This document shows, piece after piece, positions 56,309 to 63,816 of a stretch of 64,000 nt of DNA (position 1 is its first letter; the number at the start of each line of letters is the position of its first letter). The position numbers and the translations under genes were made by a program. The stretch comes from Hafnia alvei (GTDB lineage: Bacteria > Pseudomonadota > Gammaproteobacteria > Enterobacterales > Enterobacteriaceae): NCBI RefSeq assembly GCF_900095695.1, contig NZ_FMIQ01000003.1, forward strand, positions 56,419 through 120,418. The letters run 5' to 3'. Under the pieces are notes generated by a model. That model did no database searches and was not told the DNA's origin. It saw only the letters and a list, made by a program, of their open reading frames with translations.

Positions 56309-57765
56309 ATGGTTACTGCAGTAACAACAGGTGGAACCTTAGGTATTTCGCATTATAATGAAGTTGAAAGAACGAGTGGTAAAAATGATGTACTTACCGT
56401 AAGGCATAATGGAAAGGAAAACTGTCTGACCGCGGGGCGCTCGCTAGCAGAGCGTTTTATTGTTATTTTAAATAGCACATGCTTAGGGTCTCTCGGGTTT
56501 ATTAAAAAACTATATGAGGCGTTAGAACATCGGGAAGCAAAAGCCATTGAATGCTTTAGTTCAGCATTAGCGAATATTTATGGCGAAGGGGCTAAAGATA
56601 TCGTAAATGCGCATTTAAATGGGAAGGGGAAAATAGAGTCATCAGATGTGTCTATAATTTTTGATAAAGTAACAAAAGCAAACCCCTCTTATAAAGAATG
56701 TGATGAGAACGATAAAACAATTACAGGGAAACTGAAATTATCATTCCAGGATTTTGATATCTCTCATGTAAATAACTGCGATTTCGATTTGTTTGATATT
56801 TTATCATCAAAAGTTGATGGGCTAATCGCTAATATTGGGGGGCGAGAGCGTTTTAGTAACCAAGAAAATGTGCATTCTTTGAGAATGGCACTGATGGATT
56901 TTATTACGTCAATGCCTGCTTCATCAGATACGTTTATGGCCGCTTTCTCTAACATAGAAAACGATGTTGCAGTTCCTGACTATCATCTTAATGAAATTAA
57001 TTTAAGTGATCGCTCAAGCTGTTACCTCACAGCGGAAGATATGAATAGTCTCCTTAAGGAGGCTGGGCTTCTGAAAGAAGAATTGTTGCTTTCGGGAGTT
57101 CAAGATGCGTGCCGCCACCAAGTCTATGCCGCTCGTTTTAACCAGGGGGCAAGGGAGAATATGGGCACGATAGAGAGAAGAGCTCTATCTGTGGAGTCGC
57201 TTCTTCGCGCCGTGGATAAGGATGTAGAAACGCCGGTACTACAACAGCCAGCGCCATTATCGCCATTACCGCAGACCACGTCGTCACCGCAGTATGCGCC
57301 GCCACCAACACCGCCAAAGTCGCAGCATGTTCCACCGCCGCCGCCACTACCACCAAAGCCGTCATCGCAGAATGTTCCACCGCCGCCACCGCCACCACCT
57401 AAGACGTTATCGCAGCATGTTCCACCACCACCGCCACTTCCACCAATGGTTTCCGTAGAGGCGATTGAAAATAATCAGCTAGATAAGAATAAAGTAAATT
57501 CTTCAAATAAAACTGACACAAAAATCCCAGTAAAAATGAGCTTTGAGGATGAATTGAAAAATAGAATAAAACAACATAGCAGCAAGGGTGGGGTTACTGA
57601 ACTTGATGAGCCGGCAAAAAAAAAATTGACTTAAGACCCAATACAAATAATGGGTTAGAAGATATTTTAAATAGAGCCATTAATGATAGAAGAAAAGCAT
57701 ATTCTGATGACGAGAGTATCAGTTCAGAAAGTCAGAGCGAGAATGATGATGACGAGTGGGATTAA
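56309..57765 (+). CDS. Candidate secreted WASP mimic, needing a frameshift at A10
   Basis: In the zero frame this encodes 441 residues ending at 57634; one extra A in the run at 57616-57625 gives about 485 residues ending at 57765. Residues 1-280 match no family I know; the first 25 (MVTAVTTGGTLGISHYN) look like a T3 signal. Residues 326-385 are proline-rich with PPPPPLPP repeats of the profilin/SH3-binding kind. SFEDELKNRIK (411-421) is an amphipathic helix in the WH2 position; its fit is weak. The downstream frame encodes GLEDILNRAINDRRKA, matching in length and pattern the WASP Connector helix, then SENDDDEWD, matching the Arp2/3-binding Acidic motif. GGAGGG precedes the ATG at 56309. The chaperone gene begins 18 bases after the long-form stop. 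Confidence 0.72.
57320..57454 (+). repeat. Three tandem 45-bp repeats encoding proline tracts
   Basis: Units start at 57320, 57365 and 57410, each TCGCAGCATGTTCCACC-like and 45 bases, encoding SQHVPPPPPLPPKPS, SQNVPPPPPPPPKTL and SQHVPPPPPLPPMVS. A degenerate fourth unit (SPQYAPPPTPPK, 57284-57319) precedes them. Whole-codon repeats of this kind can change copy number without breaking the frame. Confidence 0.9.
57616..57625 (+). other. A10 slippage site joining the two halves of the WASP mimic
   Basis: Ten consecutive A residues follow GGC and precede TTGACTTAAG. The zero frame stops three codons later; with 11 (or 8) A residues it continues into the Connector-Acidic coding frame. Runs of nine or more A are proven transcriptional slippage sites in T3SS genes such as Shigella mxiE. 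Use of this one is inferred. Confidence 0.6.
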
Positions 57766-57783
57766 TAATCGTGAGGAATTTCT

Positions 57784-58170
57784 ATGAATCAGTATATAAA
57801 AAATCAACTTTCATTTTTATCTGAACAGTTAGGAATTGATGTATTTTTGGATGATAAGCAGCAAGCCATAATACTTATTGATGGCGTTTATCCGATTTCA
57901 ATTCGTTTGATTGATAGTGTATGGCGGTTTTATGCAATGGTCTGTTATGCTAGTGATATAGCGGATTCAAACAGCGGTTATAAAAAAATTCTTTCAACGA
58001 ATATGAATGAACAGGAATACGGCGGGGGTGGGGGATTGTGCCTTGATGAATCAGCAAATGCTATATTGTATATATTAAACCCCACATGCAATGAACACTC
58101 TGAAGACTTATATAATAAATTGAACGGATTCGTTAATCGTGTAGACGTTATTCGTGAGATGGTTTTGTAA
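57784..58170 (+). CDS. CesT-family class I T3SS chaperone
   Basis: 128-residue small acidic protein with the alpha-beta layout of class I chaperones (CesT/SicP/SycE): MNQYIKNQLSFLSEQLGID then short strands (AIILIDGVYPISIRLID; WRFYAMVCYA), a glycine-rich loop and a C-terminal helix (DLYNKLNGFVNRVDVIREMV). GAGGAA precedes the ATG. Placed right after the WASP-mimic gene, so it most likely binds that effector's N-terminal 50-100 residues. Low-GC like its partner. Confidence 0.8.
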   Translation: MNQYIKNQLSFLSEQLGIDVFLDDKQQAIILIDGVYPISIRLIDSVWRFYAMVCYASDIADSNSGYKKILSTNMNEQEYGGGGGLCLDESANAILYILNPTCNEHSEDLYNKLNGFVNRVDVIREMVL

Positions 58171-58387
58171 GTTATATATGGATTAGTATTTTCAGCTGAA
58201 AAGATCTCCATAATCACAGAGATTTTATTTCAGAAAAAACAACCGGCCTTATGGATTAACACCGTTCACTTAAGCTCGATTTTAGGCAGAGCATGCCGAT
58301 GGGGTTGCAACGGCGTAAGCCGCCTAAGCGCCCAGCAGCGTGTTATGCCGAGTATCTCGATTTCTTAAACAAACGATGTTAGCCATA
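58171..58387. other. Non-coding or decayed stretch after the chaperone
   Basis: No intact gene. A short frame from 58292 (MPMGLQRRKPPKRPAACYAE) stops after about 30 codons and may be a mobile-element remnant; I cannot name it. Base composition shifts to GC-richer here, marking the edge of the T3SS effector module. Confidence 0.35.
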
Positions 58388-58767
<380 letters not shown>

Positions 58768-58887
58768 ATGGAAGGTGTTCCTGATGAATTTAATAGTCAC
58801 GAGGAGGTTTCAAAAACTATTGAGTACCTAATTTCTGATCTTGAGGGAAGACTGGATGACTATCAGATAAGAGTCAATATTAAATGA
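58768..58887 (+). CDS. Possible 39-residue gene or gene tail
   Basis: ATG GAA GGT begins a short frame (MEGVPDEFNSHEEVSKTIEY onward, ending RVNIK). It is acidic and helical and could be a small protein or the tail of a lost gene, as the frame continues openly upstream to 58720 without another start. No ribosome binding site stands out. Function unknown. Confidence 0.25.
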   Translation: MEGVPDEFNSHEEVSKTIEYLISDLEGRLDDYQIRVNIK

Positions 58888-59058
58888 TAGAAATCAGTTT
58901 TTAATATTAATACAGTAAATCTAGTAAACGATAATCATAATGTTATTTATTTCCTTGTTCAGTATCGACTCTCTAATTTTATCCTGACCTTGCTTCAGGG
59001 GAAGATATTATTATGATGTAATTATATTTCTGGATGAATCCACTAATCAGTTAAGAAT

Positions 59059-60246
59059 CTATATTTTCGCTAACTCACGATTATATATATCTAGTGCTTT
59101 TCTGTATACATCATTAATATTACGAGGGAACCTTTCGTAAATAATAGATGGGCTGTATGAAGAGATGATATGTGTATAGGTACATTGAAGTCTCGTGGGG
59201 TCTACCCTACGATTTTTCTTGCAGATTTCATAAAGTTCTATGAGGTTTGTTAAGGAGCCAAGTTCATTGTAAGGGCACAGTAAGCCAAAGTTTTTATATG
59301 TAATAACATCATTTGAATCAAAAGGTAATGTTATTTTTGATATGGATTCAAAGATGATTTCTCCCCAGTCTGAAATGATTTTATCTTGCAATCTACCATT
59401 TCCGGTAAAGGATAAGATATCACTTATCATATTATGGTAAGTCAAAAAAGAGACCCATGGAGTTAATGCATTAAGTCCAATTGGTCTGCCAGCATATAAA
59501 AAGTCCCAACTCTTCGGTTCTTCTACAGATTCTAAACCAAGTTCATCATTGATGAGCTTAAATTCATATATATAAGAGAATATTTTAGAGTCATTATTGT
59601 CAATTCCCCAGTGATTTTTTACGTTTTCTAGAAGACATAGATATCTTTTTTTTATAACATCAAGAAATAAATTTGACTGTATTTCTACTTTTATTTCAAT
59701 GTTAAAAAAACTATTATTTGTGAATATTTTATTATACAATGAATTTCTATCTTTAAATTTGAACCCTGAGCTTGCTATCTCTATTTTATTTAGTACGTCA
59801 TCGAACATTTCCTTGTGGGTTTTATACATTTCAAATTTCATTAATTCCTTTTTTGCTTCAAGATGAAGATTGTTTTTATCTTGAATCTCTTTTTGAATCC
59901 GAAGTTGTTCAGAACGTTCTTGATCATTTTTCTTTTGTTGTTGTAGTAGGAAGATCAATGTAGCCAGAGAGGCTATTGCACTCAAAAGAGTGAATACACC
60001 CGATAAAAGTGAACCAAAATTAGACCAGTCGCCAGACTTTTTTGAAAGGCTGATATTTATTCCTTTAGATAGGAGGCTAAAATATTCTCCACTAACGGAA
60101 TAATCATACAAAACAAGAATTATTACTGGTGGTACAACACCAAAAATAAAAATTGCAATCCATAGCAGTTTACTTGTAAACACTTTATTATTTCTCGCTA
60201 TTTTTTCGTTTAGCTGATTATATCCTCGTTGTACTATCAGTACCAC
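59059..60246 (-). CDS. PutAbiC-like membrane protein, candidate phage defence
   Basis: 395-residue, very AT-rich gene. Two membrane helices (about 28-48 LLWIAIFIFGVVPPVIILVLY and 78-100) flank DWSNFGSLLSGVFTLLSAIA, the layout typical of putative phage abortive infection proteins (PutAbiC, PF16872). After that come a coiled coil (QQQKKNDQERSEQLRIQKE) and a long helical C-terminus. Such proteins occur singly or beside retron/abortive infection modules. It is flanked by the tRNA-Phe scars, so it arrived on a mobile segment. The assignment is by pattern, not full similarity. Confidence 0.6.
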   Translation of the reverse strand: MVLIVQRGYNQLNEKIARNNKVFTSKLLWIAIFIFGVVPPVIILVLYDYSVSGEYFSLLSKGINISLSKKSGDWSNFGSLLSGVFTLLSAIASLATLIFLLQQQKKNDQERSEQLRIQKEIQDKNNLHLEAKKELMKFEMYKTHKEMFDDVLNKIEIASSGFKFKDRNSLYNKIFTNNSFFNIEIKVEIQSNLFLDVIKKRYLCLLENVKNHWGIDNNDSKIFSYIYEFKLINDELGLESVEEPKSWDFLYAGRPIGLNALTPWVSFLTYHNMISDILSFTGNGRLQDKIISDWGEIIFESISKITLPFDSNDVITYKNFGLLCPYNELGSLTNLIELYEICKKNRRVDPTRLQCTYTHIISSYSPSIIYERFPRNINDVYRKALDIYNRELAKI

Positions 60247-60475
60247 TGTATGTATCGCAATAAATGGTGCTATTCACTTCCGAAGATTTTCTTACCGACT
60301 GATTATATCTTCCTAATAAAATCGCTATTCGAAAAACCTGATTCATCGAAAACCAGATCATTGCCGCCTTGACGTCTCCGCAGACGCAGGACGTACCGTA
60401 AAAGAGTTTTCTGTGACGCGAGGATAACTGGCTTGCGCCGGGCAGGGACGCTCCAGATATGCGCTTTCAGATTAA

Positions 60476-60667
60476 GTTCATCTCAGCGGGCAAAACGCAG
60501 TCCACTGGATCGTAGATAAACCTAAATACGATCTGATGAAAGTTGCGCTGGTGCATCATCGATTTGGCTGGATACACCCATTTGGTAACGGCAATGGCAG
60601 AACGGTCAGATTGCTGACCTATGCACTACTCATCAAATACACTTTTGATGCTGATGAAGAAAAATAG
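60476..60667 (+). pseudogene. Fic-domain protein fragment
   Basis: A 63-codon fragment reads [15 protein letters not shown] then [20 protein letters not shown] and stops early. HPFGNGNGR is the Fic active-site loop (HPFx[D/E]GNGR type) that AMPylates targets. Here the usual acidic residue of the loop is Asn. Upstream and downstream domains are missing and the frame opens only at 60476, so this is a remnant of a Fic/DOC-family gene. Confidence 0.75.
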
Positions 60668-60773
60668 CTCACCGGATTACTTTTTGAGCTGGTGAGTTTG
60701 CCGACGAACTCAGAGCGCCGCGCTGGATCCGCACATCTGAAGGCGTGAAGTTTATCGATGAGGTGGCGGTTTG

Positions 60774-60917
60774 ATGCAACCGGACTGGCATTTTGCCGAC
60801 ATTATCACTGTACTGAAAAAGCAGGGGACTTCACTGGCGGCGAATTATCGAACGAAGTTCGATGAAGAGTCCGTATGCCAGAAAGCAAAAAACCAGCCCT
60901 TAGGCTGGTTTCTTTAA
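60774..60917 (+). pseudogene. Ner/Nlp-like regulator fragment
   Basis: ATG starts QPDWHFADIITVLKKQGTSL, the N-terminal helix-turn-helix beginning of Ner/Nlp (SfsB-type) phage regulators (DWHxADIIxxLKKxGTSLAAL). The sequence diverges after residue 23 and runs into the terminator and tRNA scar, so the gene is truncated by the integration boundary. Confidence 0.65.
60887..60915 (-). terminator. tRNA-Phe-type terminator
   Basis: On the minus strand, AAACCAGCC TAAG GGCTGGTTTTTT forms a strong stem with a T run. It directly follows the tRNA-Phe 3' remnant, the arrangement found after intact pheV/pheU genes. Confidence 0.85.
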
Positions 60918-60944
60918 ATAGTGGTGCCGGACTCGGAATCGATG
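60903..60944 (-). repeat. tRNA-Phe 3'-end remnant (att-like copy B)
   Basis: On the minus strand it reads GATTCCGAGTCC then GGCACCACTATTTAAAGAAA. It shares about 36 bases with copy A, with one base missing in the GGG of the acceptor stem. The tRNA body is absent upstream (sequence diverges after CGATTC). It is the presumed distal end of the P4-like island to the right. Confidence 0.8.
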
Positions 60945-61050
60945 TTTGTTGTTAACCTTATGAATTAGAATAATTATTTTTAATTTGATTATTTTTATGC
61001 CCTCATTTGTACCCTCAGTCCCTTTTGATGCTGAATTAAGGAATTCAAAC

Positions 61051-61899
61051 TCAGGAACGAGAGGGCAACATCGTGGGAAAGTGCTTCGCCACAATGTCGT
61101 TCATTTTATCGATCAGCTCTGGTCGTTTAAAGATAATGTGTCCAGTTCCCTTCTGAAAATATTTGATCGCAAACATCTCGTCCTCGTAACGATTACTGTG
61201 TCTGTTTTCATGGATATGATCCCCCAGCCGACGGGTAACGTCAGCGCGGTTGTCAGGAACAGGCTTTCCGTCAAGGATCATCAGCAGCCGCTCAAGGTCA
61301 GCTAATCGATCGCGCTGCCAGCCCCAGTTAAGTCCAAATCCCCACCGGTCACATTTGACCAGTCCCGTCACGATGATTTTCTTGCCAAATTGACATGGGC
61401 TATTCGTCTTAAAATCCCAGCTCAGACTTTTAAATACATTAATGACGCCACGTTCAAATACATCATATTTGCTCTGATGAAGTTGCTCAAAGGTGCTAAG
61501 AATATTCTCCTCGCTAATCGCCGGAATATCCTCTTTTTCCAAACTGTTGTACCACTGCTCACGCGCCTGAGCATCCATAATCGATAGCATCCCTGACCTT
61601 TTCATCAGGTCTCGCCATATACCGCGATCGAGATTGCGGGTGATGACTTTCATCGCGGTGGCTGGTTTTTCCATCAGCCAGCAGCCGCAGCGAAAATCTT
61701 GCTTCATGGCCCAGTCTAGGGCAGTTTTTCCGCCGATATTGCGGGTCAATGTCGAGATATCGTTAAGCTGGTGGATCAACGCTTCAATCTTCGCCAGCGC
61801 TGCATTACGTCCGGTGACAATACGTTCAATGCTGGTGGAACAAATCACGTCGGTGTGATCGGTTAAGCATTCCACGCTATCTGTTGAGTTTGTGGCCAT
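61051..61899 (-). CDS. DUF4942 protein of genomic islands
   Basis: 282-residue protein with features of the DUF4942 family found in CP4/P4-like islands near cbtA: ALIHQLNDISTLTRNIGGKTA, RNLDRGIWRDLMKRSGMLSI, WGFGLNWGWQRDRLADLERL and the C-terminal YFQKGTGHIIFKRPELIDKM. Function unknown; relatives are suspected DNA-modification proteins, but I see no clear SAM-binding motif. It is the last gene before tRNA scar B, the usual end-of-island position. Confidence 0.8.
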   Translation of the reverse strand: MATNSTDSVECLTDHTDVICSTSIERIVTGRNAALAKIEALIHQLNDISTLTRNIGGKTALDWAMKQDFRCGCWLMEKPATAMKVITRNLDRGIWRDLMKRSGMLSIMDAQAREQWYNSLEKEDIPAISEENILSTFEQLHQSKYDVFERGVINVFKSLSWDFKTNSPCQFGKKIIVTGLVKCDRWGFGLNWGWQRDRLADLERLLMILDGKPVPDNRADVTRRLGDHIHENRHSNRYEDEMFAIKYFQKGTGHIIFKRPELIDKMNDIVAKHFPTMLPSRS

Positions 61900-62125
61900 A
61901 TCAAGTTTCCTTTTATGCGTAGCTAATCAATACCGACGGGAGGCCCTTCCCTTGCAGTCATGGCGAGAGAGAAAAGCAACCTGACAGGTATGGAGCGATA
62001 GGGGATGATGGGGAGAAAGAACGGAAGACGATTGCCGGTAACAATGATTTTTTGATGTCGTATCCCACGAGATTGGCATTGGTAGTTTCTTCGCCGTTGG
62101 ACGCCACATTTAATGTCGTGTCGGG

Positions 62126-62434
62126 CTATATATCATCTGCCCCGACGACAAACAGATAACCGATGGGCTCAAGCTCTGAAAACGTTAGCGGCAGATGCTC
62201 ACGGCACCATGCCGTAAACCGTGGCTTATCAAAATCCAGAGTGCAATCACGGACCATGCCTAAATCAATAATCAGATGTTGTGCCACGGGTGAACTGGCG
62301 GTGATGGGATAAAAGACGCCTTCCGTACCCAAGGTCGTCAGCGTTTCAAATGCTGCTGTCGTGACATCGACGGTTAAACTCAGTTGCACACCGTCAAGCG
62401 GATGTAGATCGCGAAATTGGTTGACGATATTCAT
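62126..62434 (-). CDS. Island-encoded hypothetical protein
   Basis: 102-residue acidic protein (MNIVNQFRDLHPLDGVQLSL at the start; LEPIGYLFVVGADDI at the end). I do not recognise a named domain. The globular look, no signal peptide and ATGA overlap with the preceding gene (62431-62434) mark it as a real, coupled member of the island operon. The 226 bases between it and the DUF4942 gene hold nothing I can support. Confidence 0.6.
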   Translation of the reverse strand: MNIVNQFRDLHPLDGVQLSLTVDVTTAAFETLTTLGTEGVFYPITASSPVAQHLIIDLGMVRDCTLDFDKPRFTAWCREHLPLTFSELEPIGYLFVVGADDI

Positions 62435-62685
62435 CGGTGATTGTCCCCCCGTGGCGGGACTTTGATGCCAGAAGCAGGGGGATGCGCCACCTCTTCAGGC
62501 TGCACTGAGCGAAATATCGCGTTGGCGATATCGCAGCAGACCTCACAGGTGACCGTGCCCTCATGGGCGTCGCTGATGGCGGTATCGGACGCTTCAGACA
62601 TTCCACACAGCGTGGCGAAGCCGCTGAGCCAGCCTGCAGGTAAATGATTCTCTCCGTTTTCTTTTTCTGTGCGAATAATCGCCAT
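62431..62685 (-). CDS. Small island-encoded protein with CxxC pair
   Basis: 84-residue protein; residues 41-60 read DAHEGTVTCEVCCDIANAIF, with a CEVCC cluster that could bind metal. Its end overlaps the next start (ATGA). No family is recognised. The position in the cbtA-DUF4942 segment suggests it is part of the conserved island accessory set. Confidence 0.55.
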   Translation of the reverse strand: MAIIRTEKENGENHLPAGWLSGFATLCGMSEASDTAISDAHEGTVTCEVCCDIANAIFRSVQPEEVAHPPASGIKVPPRGDNHR

Positions 62686-62788
62686 AGATTGCTACCTTCG
62701 TTTCTTTGATTTATCGGGGGTGCCTACATCGCTGAGCGTGATGCAGGGTATTTAGCAAGGATTTGAGGGGTAAACATGAACGCGACGG

Positions 62789-63154
62789 TCATTGACCGTT
62801 CATGATTTGACGTTGGCGAATATCGGCTAAAGCGCGTGCGATAGAAGGCAACAGCGCCGCTGAGTCGGTACGGTCGTCATCGTTGTCGAAGATAATCGTT
62901 GAATCAGCGTCAATGTTGTCTTCAAGCCAACGGATGACTATCTCAAGTCCTTGTTCCGTCGTTAATGGCCCACGGTTTTGAAGATTTGCCGCTACAGGGG
63001 CAGGCTCACTCGCCAGCAGCAATGTACAACCACTGTTGTTGATAGCCTCGATGAGGGCAGACGGATTGATACCGTCAATATCGACGACTATTCGGCCCAT
63101 GTTGAGGGCCAGTATATTGACGGCATCGGCTTCTATAGTCAGGGACAGCATCAT
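62789..63154 (-). CDS. DUF5983/DUF957-like fused island protein
   Basis: 121-residue protein with two parts. Residues 1-55 (MMLSLTIEADAVNILALNMG, RIVVDIDGINPSALIEAINN) resemble DUF5983 proteins encoded after cbtA. Residues 65-118 (EIVIRWLEDNIDADSTIIFD then NDDDRTDSAALLPSIARAL) resemble DUF957. In E. coli islands these are usually two genes, so this may be a fusion; my memory of the families is the only basis. Start overlaps the cbtA stop (ATGA). Confidence 0.65.
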   Translation of the reverse strand: MMLSLTIEADAVNILALNMGRIVVDIDGINPSALIEAINNSGCTLLLASEPAPVAANLQNRGPLTTEQGLEIVIRWLEDNIDADSTIIFDNDDDRTDSAALLPSIARALADIRQRQIMNGQ

Positions 63155-63528
63155 CGTGTTACCCCGCGGTATTTACCATGGGTGATGTCCGTAACGGTTT
63201 TGTACCCGTTGCGTTTCATGAGTCCACAGGCCTTGCGGGCACGGAGAATATCGATGCTGCTGATAAGCGGCGATTGCTCCTGCGCACTGAAGCCCTGACG
63301 GTCGGTACGAACCAAATCGTACTTTTCGACAATCACGTTGACCGCATCACACAGCGAGATACCGGCGTCAATATGCGCTTGGATCGCACCGTCGTTGCCA
63401 AACGGCGTATCGTTGAGTGTCAGACCATAGTGTTGATTAAGCAGATGCGTGAGTAGCGTCCGCCAGATGTCGACAGGTGACAGGCGAGATGATGCCGCCC
63501 GTTTCGGGGAGACAGATAACATGTTCAT
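63151..63528 (-). CDS. cbtA: Cytoskeleton-targeting toxin CbtA (YeeV)
   Basis: 125-residue toxin of the type IV CbtA/CbeA system, which inhibits MreB and FtsZ polymerisation. SPVDIWRTLLTHLLNQHYGL, TLNDTPFGNDGAIQAHIDAG and SLCDAVNVIVEKYDLVRTD match E. coli YeeV. The frame stays open upstream to 63780, but the ATG at 63528 gives the family length. The next gene is translationally coupled. Confidence 0.93.
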   Translation of the reverse strand: MNMLSVSPKRAASSRLSPVDIWRTLLTHLLNQHYGLTLNDTPFGNDGAIQAHIDAGISLCDAVNVIVEKYDLVRTDRQGFSAQEQSPLISSIDILRARKACGLMKRNGYKTVTDITHGKYRGVTR

Positions 63529-63568
63529 TATTGGATCTCTTTGTCGTGAGGTGAAACTCAGGTGGGGT

Positions 63569-63811
63569 TTACACGGTACATGACTGCCGGATGGCATCCA
63601 GGGCGGCGTCCAGCGTATCCCAGTTGATGCCCTGCTCAGCATCGTGGTTATTGGCCGCATGGCGTAATGTGGCTTCGGCTTCTTGCGGGGTGACGGTGGT
63701 ATCCATGCTGCAAACATCATCCGTGTACCAGAGCGAACATAATACGAAATCATCGTGCTGATGCTGTTGCAGCCGTTCAATGACCTCGCTGATTTTACAG
63801 GCGTATGGCAT
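63569..63811 (-). CDS. Small protein between cbeA and cbtA
   Basis: 80-residue acidic protein starting MPYACKISEVIERLQQHQHD and ending DAALDAIRQSCTV. It begins 5 bases after the cbeA stop and ends 40 bases before cbtA, so it is part of the same operon. I do not recognise the family; it is an island-associated hypothetical. Confidence 0.6.
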   Translation of the reverse strand: MPYACKISEVIERLQQHQHDDFVLCSLWYTDDVCSMDTTVTPQEAEATLRHAANNHDAEQGINWDTLDAALDAIRQSCTV

Positions 63812-63816
63812 GGATA

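Noticed and set aside
57320..57454. Regular 45-bp repeats as a CRISPR array
   Set aside because: Units are contiguous, in frame and encode proline tracts; no spacers are present.
57628..57765. Connector-Acidic frame as an independent small gene
   Set aside because: There is no ATG, GTG or TTG start in that frame near its beginning and no ribosome binding site; it makes sense only as the continuation of the upstream frame.
62978..63298. Plus-strand frames opposite cbtA and its neighbours
   Set aside because: They are antisense to well-supported minus-strand genes and encode nothing recognisable.
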